Positions 45,791 to 55,292 of a stretch of 64,000 nt of DNA are shown piece after piece. How positions within the stretch are numbered: position 1 is the first letter of the stretch; each line of letters starts with the position of its first letter. Below the pieces are notes generated by a model. The model had not been told where the DNA came from and did not search any database. It worked only from the letters and a program-made list of their open reading frames with translations. Location: assembly GCA_031769625.1 (NCBI GenBank), contig JAUIMM010000115.1:20228501-20292500 (forward strand). The letters run 5' to 3'. The DNA comes from Taudactylus pleione (Eukaryota; Chordata; Amphibia; Anura; Myobatrachidae). Position numbers and translations under genes: made by a program.

Positions 45791-46789
45791 ATGGAGGACC
45801 AAACTTTCTCCGATAAAAATAAAATAGAGAAAGATCAAGAACCACTTCCTCTTAGTGCTGAAGCTGCTGCCACTAGTCATGACATAGACGATAACATGCC
45901 ATCAACGTCGTCTGCCAAGGCCGATGCCCAATGTCATAGTAGAAGCCACATACAATCCCAAATGACAAAGTTCAGGAAAATGACCTTAAAAAAAACATTT
46001 AAATCATCTGAAGAGAAACGTAAACTTGCCAATATGCCATTTATGACACGGAGTGGCAAGGAACGGCTAAGGTCTTTCCCTATGTTCATGACTAGTGGTT
46101 CAGCTTCACATGACGATGGAAGCCCTCCTCCCACTAAAAAAATCAAACGAGTTAAGCTGGCAAAAGCACAGCGAAGAATCCCCAAGGAGAGTCCAAGTGT
46201 GGTGGCGGTTGCGATGCCTGACCTTCCCAGCACTGGACGGGAAGAGGTGGCTCTTTCCACCATTTGCACGCCCCCTGCAAGTGCTGAAAGGAGCACCCAC
46301 TGTTCACTTGCTGATATGCAAATTGAAGATGTCACTGTTGAAGTACAACGGGATGAGGATACTGGTGTAGCTGGCGCTGAGGAGGAAGTTGGGGAGAAGG
46401 ATTCTGATGGTGATGTGGTTTGTTTAAATCAGGCTCCGGGGGAGACAGTTGTTGTCCGTGGGATGAAAAAGCCCATCACGGTCATGCCTGGGCAGAAGAC
46501 CAAACATTCCACCTCTTTGGTCTGGCAATATTTCTATCCAAATCCGGACAACAACTGTCTTGCCATATGTACCTTATGTAAAGGTGGAATAAGTAGGGGT
46601 AGGGACGTTAACCACCTAGGAACATCCTCCCTTATACGGCACCTGCAGCGCGTTCATAAAAGGTTACTGTCAAGTTCAGAAACTTTGGGTAAGACCGTAA
46701 GCAGTCCAGGGACACCTAAATCCCTGTTTCCTGTTTTATCCAAGGAATCGGTGGATGAGGAGGATGAGGATGACATCTTGCTTCCGTAG
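45791..46789 (+). CDS. BED-finger protein from an internally deleted hAT transposase, 332 residues
   Basis: The start and first about 316 residues match the intact transposase, minus about 12 residues around the KKISQ segment. It keeps the lysine-rich nuclear-localisation-like region and the complete BED finger (CTLC, then HLQRVH). After LSK near residue 317 the frame jumps directly, in frame, to the acidic tail (ESVDEEDEDD) and the normal stop. The whole RNase-H-like catalytic region and dimerisation domain are missing, so it cannot transpose DNA. It could still bind hAT ends or leader repeats and act as a competitor or repressor, which is inference. The frame is otherwise uninterrupted, in contrast to copies 1 and 4. 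Confidence 0.85.
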   Translation: MEDQTFSDKNKIEKDQEPLPLSAEAAATSHDIDDNMPSTSSAKADAQCHSRSHIQSQMTKFRKMTLKKTFKSSEEKRKLANMPFMTRSGKERLRSFPMFMTSGSASHDDGSPPPTKKIKRVKLAKAQRRIPKESPSVVAVAMPDLPSTGREEVALSTICTPPASAERSTHCSLADMQIEDVTVEVQRDEDTGVAGAEEEVGEKDSDGDVVCLNQAPGETVVVRGMKKPITVMPGQKTKHSTSLVWQYFYPNPDNNCLAICTLCKGGISRGRDVNHLGTSSLIRHLQRVHKRLLSSSETLGKTVSSPGTPKSLFPVLSKESVDEEDEDDILLP

Positions 46790-47690
46790 AGCCAGTTTGT
46801 GCAGGGACACATTGATTGCTAGCTTGTTTTGTGGGGGCCCAAACGAACCAATCATTTCAGCCACAGTCATGTGGCATACCCTAGCGCTGAAATGATTGGT
46901 TTGTTAAAGTGTGCATGTCCTGTTTATACAACATAAGGGTGGGTGGGAGGGCCCAAGGACAATTCCATCTTGCACCTCTTTTTTTTCTTTGCAGTATGTA
47001 CTGTTTGGGGCCTAGTTTTTCAAACTGCCATCCTGTCTGCCACTGCAGTGTCACTCCTAGATGGGCCACGTGTTTGTGCCGCCCACTTGTGTCGCTTAGC
47101 ATAGTCATCCAGCTACCTCGGTGCAACCTTTTGGCCATAAAAACAATATTGTGAGGTGTGAGGTGTTCAGAATAGACTGGAAATGAGTGGAAATGAAGGT
47201 TATTGAGGTTAATAATAGCATAGGAGCAGAAAACCCACAAATTCTGTGATTTTAGCTGTTTTTATGATTTTTAAAAAAAACATACAGATCCAAAACACAA
47301 AACCCAGAACCCAAAACACGGAAGGGTGGTTTTGGCAAAACCAATCCAGATCCAAAACACGAAGAAAGATCCAGATCCAAAACCAAAACACAAAACACGA
47401 AAAGTGGCCGGTGCACACCCCTAATATATATATATATTGAGTGAGAAGACTGAAAACAGGTATCTTCTGGCTAAACTGCAACTATTTTATTGTTAGTGTT
47501 ACATTAGTTTAATGTCCTTAAGTATTACGGTATTTAGGGTTGTGTAAAATTACAACCATGTTCTTGCATTCCTAAAAAATAAAATATTTTCTCTGTGGTT
47601 CGGAGAAATATATATGTATGTATATGTGAAAATAATGTTTTCTCGAGTTTATGTGTTCTGAAAAACTGTTCTTGTAACTGTGATTATTTA

Positions 47691-47862
47691 GGGGCCTATG
47701 TATCAAAGCTGGGAGAGAGATAAAATTGTAACAAATAAATTACCAACCAATCAACTCCTAACTATCATTTTTTAAACACACCCTGCAAAATGTAAATTGG
47801 AAGCTGATTGGTTCGTACTTTATCTCACAATTTTATCTCTCCCCCTTTGATACATAGGCCCC
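47691..47862. mobile_element. Tc1/mariner-like MITE, 172 bp
   Basis: Terminal inverted repeats of about 36 bp beginning GGGGCCTATGTATCAAAG. TA flanks both ends (47689-47690, 47863-47864). No coding capacity. Confidence 0.9.
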
Positions 47863-48124
47863 TAAGACTGAATTATAGAGGTAATAAAGAAACATTTTGT
47901 GTTAAAAATGGATGAATTAGTAGTCACTGGAGCATTCATCCTTACGTCTCTGAAGTATCCAGAGGAACAAGAGAACCAAGTGGCGGAACTCCCGGAGACA
48001 ATGGAGTCATTTGCTGCCGGGCGCCAGCCCTGAAGGGGGCACCTGGCTCCATTGTCATCCGGGCCGGCCACTGCTGAGGAGGAGCTGCATGGAGAAGGAG
48101 CGCCGCTGATCGGCGCTTCCCCTC
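47863..48124. other. Unassigned spacer
   Basis: GC-rich from 47990 onward with GGCGCC- and GGGCCGGCC-type motifs; no gene recognised. Confidence 0.4.
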
Positions 48125-49341
48125 CAGTGGCATAATTACGGAGGATGCAGGGGGTGCGGTCTCAACCCCTGCACCCTCCATTTGCAGGGCACCCGCTCCT
48201 TCTCTCCCCCTCCCCCCCGGCACAAGCGGCAGCCGGAGCTCACTCCTGAGCTCCGGGTCCCGCAGTGCACTATGGGAGTGATGTCATGACGTCACTCCCA
48301 TAGTTCCGAGCAGCGGGTGCCGAAATGGAAGGTACCAGGCACTGGAGCGGGGTTTAAGGTAAGTTTTTTTTTAATGTGTGTGTGAGTGCGTGCGCGGGGG
48401 GGCACAATACTGGGGGCATTACATGGGGCACAATACTGGGGGCATTACAGAGGGCACAGTACTGGGAGCACTACAAGGGGCTTAATACTGTAATACTGGG
48501 GCATTACAGGGGGCTTACTACTGGGAGCACTACAGGGGGCATACTACTGGGGGAACTGCAGGGGGCTTACTACTGTAGGCACTACAGGGGGCTTACTACT
48601 GGGGGCACTTCAGGGGGCTTACTACTGGGCACTACAGGGAGCTTAATACTGGGGGCACTACGGGGGCTTAATACTGGGGGCATTACAGGGGGCTTACTAT
48701 TTGGGGCATTTCAGGGGACTTACTACTGGGGGCACTACAGGGGGCTTAATACTGGGAGCATTACAGGGGGCTTACTACTGGGGTCACTACAGGGGGTTTA
48801 ATACTGGGGGCTTACTACTGGGGGTTTAATACTGGGGGCTTATTACAGGGACCTTACTACAAGGGGCTTACTACTGGTGGCATCATATGGGGGCACTACA
48901 GGGGGCATTACAGGGGCCTTACTACTGGGGGCATCATATGGGGCACTACAGCGGCATTACTACTGGGGGCATCATACGGGAACACTACAGGGGCCTTACT
49001 ATTGGGAGCACTACAAGGGCCTTACTACTGGGGGCACTGCATAGGGGGACCACTACTGGAGGTACTGCATAGGGGGACCACTACTGGAGGGACTGAATAG
49101 GGGGACCACTACGGGAGGCACTGCATAGGAGGAATATTACTGGGGGGCACTACATAGGCGGGCACTGCATAGGGGGACTTCTACTGAGGGCACTGCATAG
49201 GGGGACCACTACTGGGGGCATTGTATAAAAGGAACTGCATAGGGGGCGGCGGCAGCTGGGGCTGGGGGGGGTCAATTTTAATTTGGGAGGGCACCAACAT
49301 TTATCTTGCCTCCGGGTACCTGGGATGAAGTTACGCCACTG
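48125..49341. mobile_element. CAGTGGCG-type hAT-like element with internal minisatellite
   Basis: Starts CAGTGGCATAATTACGG and ends AAGTTACGCCACTG, an inverted repeat of the CAGTGGCGTAACTT type. A matching 8-bp duplication was not found. The interior from 48400 is a long G-rich minisatellite. No transposase. Confidence 0.6.
48400..49240. repeat. G-rich minisatellite (GGGGGCACTACTGG-type)
   Basis: Degenerate units of about 26-30 bp (GGGGGCTTACTACTGGGGGCACTACA), changing after 49030 to a GGCACTGCATAGGGGGACCACTACTGG variant. The same variant makes up the array at 54.2-55.1 kb, linking the two elements. Confidence 0.9.
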
Positions 49342-49900
49342 GAGCCAACATACAGTAGGGTGTATCGTTCCATGCCTACCCGGTAAGGTATAGTAACATC
49401 ACATTTCACCACATAGCGGGGTATCACACATGTACATACACTCATATATCCACTGGGGTTGGTTTACTTTTGTCAGGCTCTAAGTAGCATTACAGTATGC
49501 TTTTAACCTTAGAATATCCATTTGTCCCTTAGCCCTGCAGGCTTCCCATGGCTACTACATTCACTTATGTGATGCTAACACAGGTGTACTTGTGTGCATT
49601 TTGGTGTATTTAATTTTATGTTATCACTTATGTATTTTATTTGTATCCCAATAGATATGCTTTTGTGGTGATCCACAGCTTAGCCATCTATAAATAATCA
49701 AGCCAGATTTGTCCTTAATTGCTATTGTGGGACTAAAGCATCTCTGATATTTATAAAACTACAAAAATATAAATTTAACACACACCTTCTGGCCTCTTCC
49801 TGCTGGAGTTTAAAGGAAAGATGTGTCAGTTATATTTAACTGTTATCTATCATATATCTGCTAGTCCTCCCTACACTTTTATTATCTGGTTCCGTTTTCC
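49342..49900. other. Unassigned sequence
   Basis: No gene or repeat boundary recognised. Confidence 0.4.
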
Positions 49901-49904
49901 ATGG

Positions 49905-51330
49905 CTGGGGCAGAGGAAGGTGACGGGGGCTGGAGGAAGAAGGTGATACGGGCTGAGGCAGAGGAAGATGACGGGGCTGGAGGAAGAAAGTCACATGAGT
50001 TGGGGCAGAGGAAGGTGACGGGGCTGGAGGAAGAAGGTGACACGGGCTGGGGCAGAGGTAGGTGACAGGCTGGAGGAAGAAGGTGACACAGGCTGGGGCA
50101 GAGGAAGGTGACGGGGCTGGAGGAAGAAGGTGACATGGGCTGGGGCAGAGGAAGGTGATGGGGATGGAGGAAGAAAGTGACACAGGCTGGGGCAGAGGAA
50201 GATGAAGGGGGCTGGGGGCAGAAGGTCACGGGCTGGGGCAGAGGAAGATGCTGGGGCAGAAGGTGACATGGGCTGGGGACAGGGGAAGGTGACATGGGCT
50301 GAGGACAGAGGAAGGTGATGGGACCTGGGGACAGAGGAAGGTGATGGGGGCTGGAGGAAGAAGGTGATACAGGCTGGGGCAGAGGAAGGTGATGGGGCTG
50401 GAGGAAGAAAGTCACATGAGCTGGGGCAGAGGAAGGTGATGGGGCTGGAGGAAGAAGGTGACACGGGCTGGGGCAGAGGAAGGTGACAGGCTGGAGAAAG
50501 AAGGTGACACAGGCTGGGGCAGAGGAAGGTGACGGGGCTGGAGGAAGAAGGTGACACAGGCTGGGGCAGAGGAAGATGAAGGGGGCTGGGGGCAGAAGGT
50601 CACGGGCTGGGGCAGAGGAAGATGCTGGGGCAGAAGGTGACATGGGCTGGGGACAGGGGAAGGTGACATGGGCTGAGGACAGAGGAATGTAATGGGACCT
50701 GGGGACAGAGGAAGGTGATGGGGGCTGGAGGAAGAAGGTGATACGGGCTGGGGCAGAGGAAGGTGACGGGGCTGGAGGAAGAAAGTCACATGAGCTGGGG
50801 AAGAGGAAGGTGACGGGGCTGGAGGAAGAAGGTGACACGGGCTGGGGCAGAGGAAGGTGACAGGCTGGAGAAAGAAGGTGACACAGGCTGGGGCAGAGGA
50901 AGGTGACGGGGGCTGGAGGAAGAAGGTGACACGGGCTGGGGCAGAGGAAGGTGACGGGGCTGGAGGAAGAAAGTGACACAGGCTGGGGCAGAGGAAGATG
51001 AAGGGGGCTGGGGGCAGAGGAAGATGCTGGGGTGACACGGGCTGGGGCAGAGGAAGGTGACGGGGCTGGAGGAAGAAAGTGACACAGGCTGGGGCAGAGG
51101 AAGATGAAGGGGGCTGGGGGCAGAGGAAGATGCTGGGGCAGAAGGTGACATGGGCTGGGGACAGGGGAAGGTGACAAGGGCTGAGGACAGAGGAAGGTGA
51201 TGGGACCTGGGGACAGAGGAAGGTGATGGGGGCTGGGGACAGAGGAAGGTGACATATGCTGGGGACAGAGGAAGGTTATGGGGGTTGTGGACAGAGGATG
51301 GGGGCTGGGGACAGAGGAAGGTGATGGGGG
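49905..51330. repeat. G-rich minisatellite (GGGGCAGAGGAAGGTGACGGGGCTGGAGGAAG-type)
   Basis: About 1.4 kb of units near 47 bp with a higher-order repeat: the block at 50217 recurs at 50591 (374 bp later) and again in altered form near 51120. The period is often a multiple of three, so long open frames (up to 457 residues, Pro/Ser/Leu/Phe-rich) run through the minus strand. No signal, domain or gene context supports them as genes. Confidence 0.92.
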
Positions 51331-51956
51331 GTGGGGGCAGAGAAAAGTGATGGGGGCTTCTGGGCTGAGGATGGTGATGAGAGGCTAAATTTGAGGAAGA
51401 TGAAGAATAATGTGGATAGCTGACTGCAGACACCATCCCTCCTACCCCTGAGGCATCCACAGCACTGTCATCAAGAAGACCTTGCAAGAGACGGCAGACA
51501 AGAACTACAGACTGCATCATCAGTGACAGGAACAGTGTGGTAAGTCATAGTGTATTTTTACTTTGCTTAAAGGCTGGCATATCTTTCAGTTAACATTCTC
51601 ATGCTTCGCATATCAAACATGCAGGGGAGGGATGTGCGGGATCTGGGGTCATGGTGGGAAGGTGGGGCCCCCAGAGACATCAGTGTACCAGGCTCCGAGA
51701 TTTCTGTTGCCGGCCCTGATTATATGGATTGCATTTCCCACACAGGGTTGGGTCCCATTGTGGTACACACACATTTTGACTCCTTCAGGCCTTCTCCTTT
51801 TGGGGTTTAAAGCATAAGACATAACAACTATTGTTATCAATTGTTTCATAGATATTATCTGGTATTTCCCACAGTGGGGTTTCTCCTTTTGCACTACACC
51901 TGTTTCACTTCTGACCTCCTTTACTGGTTGTCTAACAGAGATGCATATTAGTTATT
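51331..51956. other. Flank; possible right end of a CAGGGCCGGC-type element
   Basis: 51705-51718 reads TTGCCGGCCCTG, the inverse of a common hAT-like left end, so the minisatellite to the left may lie inside such an element. No left end was found. Confidence 0.35.
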
Positions 51957-52133
51957 GGGGCAGATGTATTAAGCGCTGGAAAGTGATAAAATGGAGAGTG
52001 ATGAATGACCATCCAATCAGCTCCTAACTGTCATTTTTAAAACACAGCCTGTAACATGACAGTTAGGAGCTGATTAGCTGGTCATTTATCACTTTCCACT
52101 TTATCACTTTCCAGAGCTTAATACATTTGCCCC
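51957..52133. mobile_element. Foldback MITE, 177 bp
   Basis: Ends GGGGCAGATGTATTAAGC and GCTTAATACATTTGCCCC; the arms pair over almost their full length (TCAGCTCCTAACTGTCA with its inverse). It resembles the MITE at 47691 and the left end of the hairpin chain at 12396. The flanking dinucleotide is TT on both sides, so a TA duplication is not preserved. Confidence 0.8.
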
Positions 52134-53744
52134 TTTGTATTTTATGCCATCATGCAAACTCTGGCATTCTGTGAGGTTCCTATTCTCCTTTATTGCTACA
52201 GTGTATTAACTGATGGTGACTCATTGAGGAGTTGCACTGGTGATGCTTCCTTGTCCCTGATGCTGGAAGGTATCACACCTGAGTCTCATTATTTATTTGC
52301 TTCTTTATATGGTTTCCTAATTCTTACTGGGGGGGGGTATATTGTACATACTCTTTCTATTCTCCTAGCCTCATCCTTAGGTTTTAGCAGGAGGTGCAGA
52401 AGGACCTACGAAATTCTCAAGTAGGAGAAATTCGAGAGCACTTTCTGCTATTTAATTTAGGACCATTTTTCTTTATGGGGTTCAGGTGTTGCTAAAATTT
52501 GAAGCCCTCAATCTGTAGGGATATAGCTCGCTGCTTCCTTGTGTATTTTAACTTAGGGATTAGCCACTCATCACTGTTCAAATGGGACCTTGAGGGATTT
52601 TCCCTGTTTTTTTTTCCTCTGAAGGTTTTTTTGTTAGGTTTTTACCTCAGGCCAAGTTATTTAACCTTTCTGTGTTACCCCTCCCTTTCCTGCCCTTCCT
52701 GCTAGTTGGATAGGGTTATTGCCTTTGTTGTGCTTTGCTTTTGGCACTTGGTCTTCCTTTTGAGTCCTGTCTTTAGGTGATCATTTGTGTTATGGTCTGT
52801 TGATTTGTGAGTTTTAAACCTATCATTATTCTGAGATTGTTGATGGGACCATTGGCCTCTTCTGTCCTTGTAATGTTGTATTGGTGTTATATTGCTTGTT
52901 TTTCTCTTTTTGTTGGGCATCATTGAGCCAAATTGGGGTAATTGAGTGGATGTCATTTCAGTGGCCATTCTGTTGCTTTCTAATGTGTGATCCCGTTCAA
53001 TGCATGGGTTGGATGATTTCACCCTACTGGATCACCAGCACCATTCATCAAGGTGGGTCTGCATATGCTATTGGTTCAATGTTTTAAACCTCTCACTTGC
53101 TGTTGTCAGGGCAATTGATCCTTGCAAGTTCCTGTTGTTTAAGCCTAATGATTTCATTATCTGGCTGGTCATCTATTTTCCCCCGATCACACCTAGCACA
53201 GGTTGGTCTATGCCACAGTTATCTACTAATTCATTCGGGAAAGTGGAAAAGACGGTGACTCAGTGGCACGTTTTCCACAGTCTGGAGGTACACTCACTTC
53301 AATACACTGTTTAGGCTAACTGCCTACTCGAGTCAGCGGCACCAAGTTTCTGATCGGGACTAGTTAGTGTATTGGGATGGGTGTTGGATACCTCCCACTT
53401 GCCATTTAAAAAGGTATTGTTGACCCCTGCAAGTTTTTGTTGTTGACTTTACGTACTACAAGGGCTTATTAACTAGCTGGCTGTTCTTCTCCATTAAAAT
53501 ATCAGTATTTGGGTGGATTTCAATTTGGGGTTGTGTTGGTGCTTTTTCCTTTATAGGTTTTCAGTGCCCACATGTTATGGTAGTGTCTGTGTTAGATTCA
53601 CAGGATTTCATTTAGACTAGGTATGGTAACAGGCTCAGTTCTTTACTGAGAACCTTGCGTGGTAGGAGAGAATAGCAGTCCAGTAGCCATCTTGCTGTAC
53701 TTGTGAGTTGTGCTCCCCTTCAATACACTGGGTACATATTACCC
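52134..53744. other. Unassigned sequence
   Basis: T-rich, with no recognisable protein domain, repeat end or RNA gene. The CTTCAATACACTG phrase occurs at about 53298 and 53717, hinting at an old duplication. Confidence 0.4.
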
Positions 53745-53786
53745 ACACGCAGGGGGGTTTCCGAGTACCCAGAAACCCCCCCTGCC
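53745..53786. repeat. Short dispersed palindrome
   Basis: GCAGGGGGGTTTCC...GGAAACCCCCCTGC-type palindrome, present in inverse orientation at 19335-19377. It may be the core of a small foldback element. Confidence 0.5.
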
Positions 53787-53793
53787 CTCCGAT

Positions 53794-55160
53794 CAGTGGC
53801 GTAGCGCCGTCAGACCGGTGGCGCCGCCTGCTGCGGTCCAGGTCACTGGTTTCAGTAAGTGTAGTGCGGACTGCAGTAAGTGTTGTCCGCGCTATACAGT
53901 AACAAACACACCACCGGCTGCGCCGGGTAGTACACTCATACTACTAGGCGGGGGTGTGTTTGTTTTAGCAACCAATGAGAGTCAGACAGACTCTCATTGG
54001 CTACTGCATTCACGGAGGGAGCCAGGCTGGAGCTTACTGATGAGCTCCGCCTTCCGGCTCCCGCAGTGGGTGATGGGAGAAACATCATGACTTCTCTCCT
54101 ATAGTGTTGAGTGGGAGGACAGAAGAGCGGATGGTGGTGGGCGCAGGAGCGGGGATTCAGGTAAGTATATTGTGTGTGTCTTGTGTTATATATGTAAGGG
54201 GCACTGCATAGGGCGGACTACTACTAGGGCCACTGTATAAGGGTCACTACTGGGGACACTGCATAGGGGGGACCACTACTGGGGGCACTGTATAATTGGC
54301 ACTGCATAGGGGGTGACCACTACTGGGGGCACTGTATAAGGGGCACTACTGGGGGCGCAGGATAAGGGGGACCACTACTGGGGGCACTGTATAAGGGCAC
54401 TACTAGGAGCACTGCATAGGGGGAGACCACTACTGGAGGCACTGTGTAAAGGTGACTACTGGGAGCACTGCATAGGGGGGACCACTACTGGGGGCACTGT
54501 ATAAGGGGAACTACTGAGGGCACTGTGTAAGGGGCACTACTGGGGGCACTGCATAGGGGACCACTACTGGGGGCACTACATAGGGGGGCACTGTATATGG
54601 AGCACTACTGGGGGCACTGTATAAGAGGAACTACTAGGGGCACTGTATAATGGGTCACTACTGGGGGCACTGTATGAGGGGCACTACTAGGGGGAGGGTG
54701 GTCTTTAATAAATCATGCTGGCTGTATTTATTTATTTCAGGTAAGTATATTGTGTGTGTCTTGTGTTATATATGTAAGGGGCACTGCATAGGGCAGACTA
54801 CTACTAGGGCCACTGTATAAGGGTCACTACTGGGGGCACTGTATAGGGAGTACCACTACTAGGGCCACTGTATAAGGGTCACTACTGGGGGCACTGCATA
54901 GGGGGTACCACTACTAGGGGCACTGCAGAGGGGGTGACCACTACTGGGGGCACTGTATAAGGGGCACTACTGGGAGCACTGCATAGGGGGACCACTACTG
55001 GGGGCACTGTATAGGGGCACTACTGATGGAACTGTGTAAGGGGCACTACTGGGGCACTGCATAGGGGGACTACTACTGGGGGCACTACATAGTGGGGCAC
55101 TGTATATGGGGCACTACTGGTGGGAGGGGGGTCTTTAATAAATCATGCTGGCTGTATTTA
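53794..55160. mobile_element. CAGTGGCG-type element with minisatellite, right end not found
   Basis: Starts CAGTGGCGTAGCGCC. From 54175 to 55130 it is filled by GGGGCACTGCATAGGGGGACCACTACTGG units, the same variant as at 49040-49240. Two long blocks are duplicated inside: CAGGTAAGTATATTGTG at 54158 and 54738 (580 bp apart), and GTCTTTAATAAATCATGC at 54701 and 55131 (430 bp apart). The right terminus may have been lost near hAT copy 4. Confidence 0.6.
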
Positions 55161-55237
55161 CTTGCCTGCTGCATTCATGTTTTTTAGTGATAGAGGTGTG
55201 CGTGTGTGTGTCTGTGTCAGTCAGTGTGTGTATACCC

Positions 55238-55240
<3 letters not shown>

Positions 55241-55289
<49 letters not shown>
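55241..55289. repeat. (TA)n microsatellite
   Basis: About 24 TA units immediately left of hAT copy 4. Confidence 0.95.

Positions 55290-55292
<3 letters not shown>

Larger units (their letters stand above)
43789..47423 (+). mobile_element. hAT transposon copy 3, internally deleted (3,635 bp)
   Basis: Opposite orientation to copies 1 and 2. Starts TAGGGGTGAGC and ends GCACACCCCTA, flanked by ATATATAT (43781-43788, 47424-47431). It keeps the promoter region, nine leader repeats, the transposase start and the subterminal region, but lost about 2.1 kb of coding sequence. It is a non-autonomous derivative that could be moved by the intact copy. Confidence 0.93.

Noticed and set aside
49882..51255. 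457-residue Pro/Ser/Leu/Phe-rich open frame on the minus strand
   Set aside because: It is a translation of a minisatellite with a period that keeps the frame open. No domain, signal peptide or gene context supports a protein.
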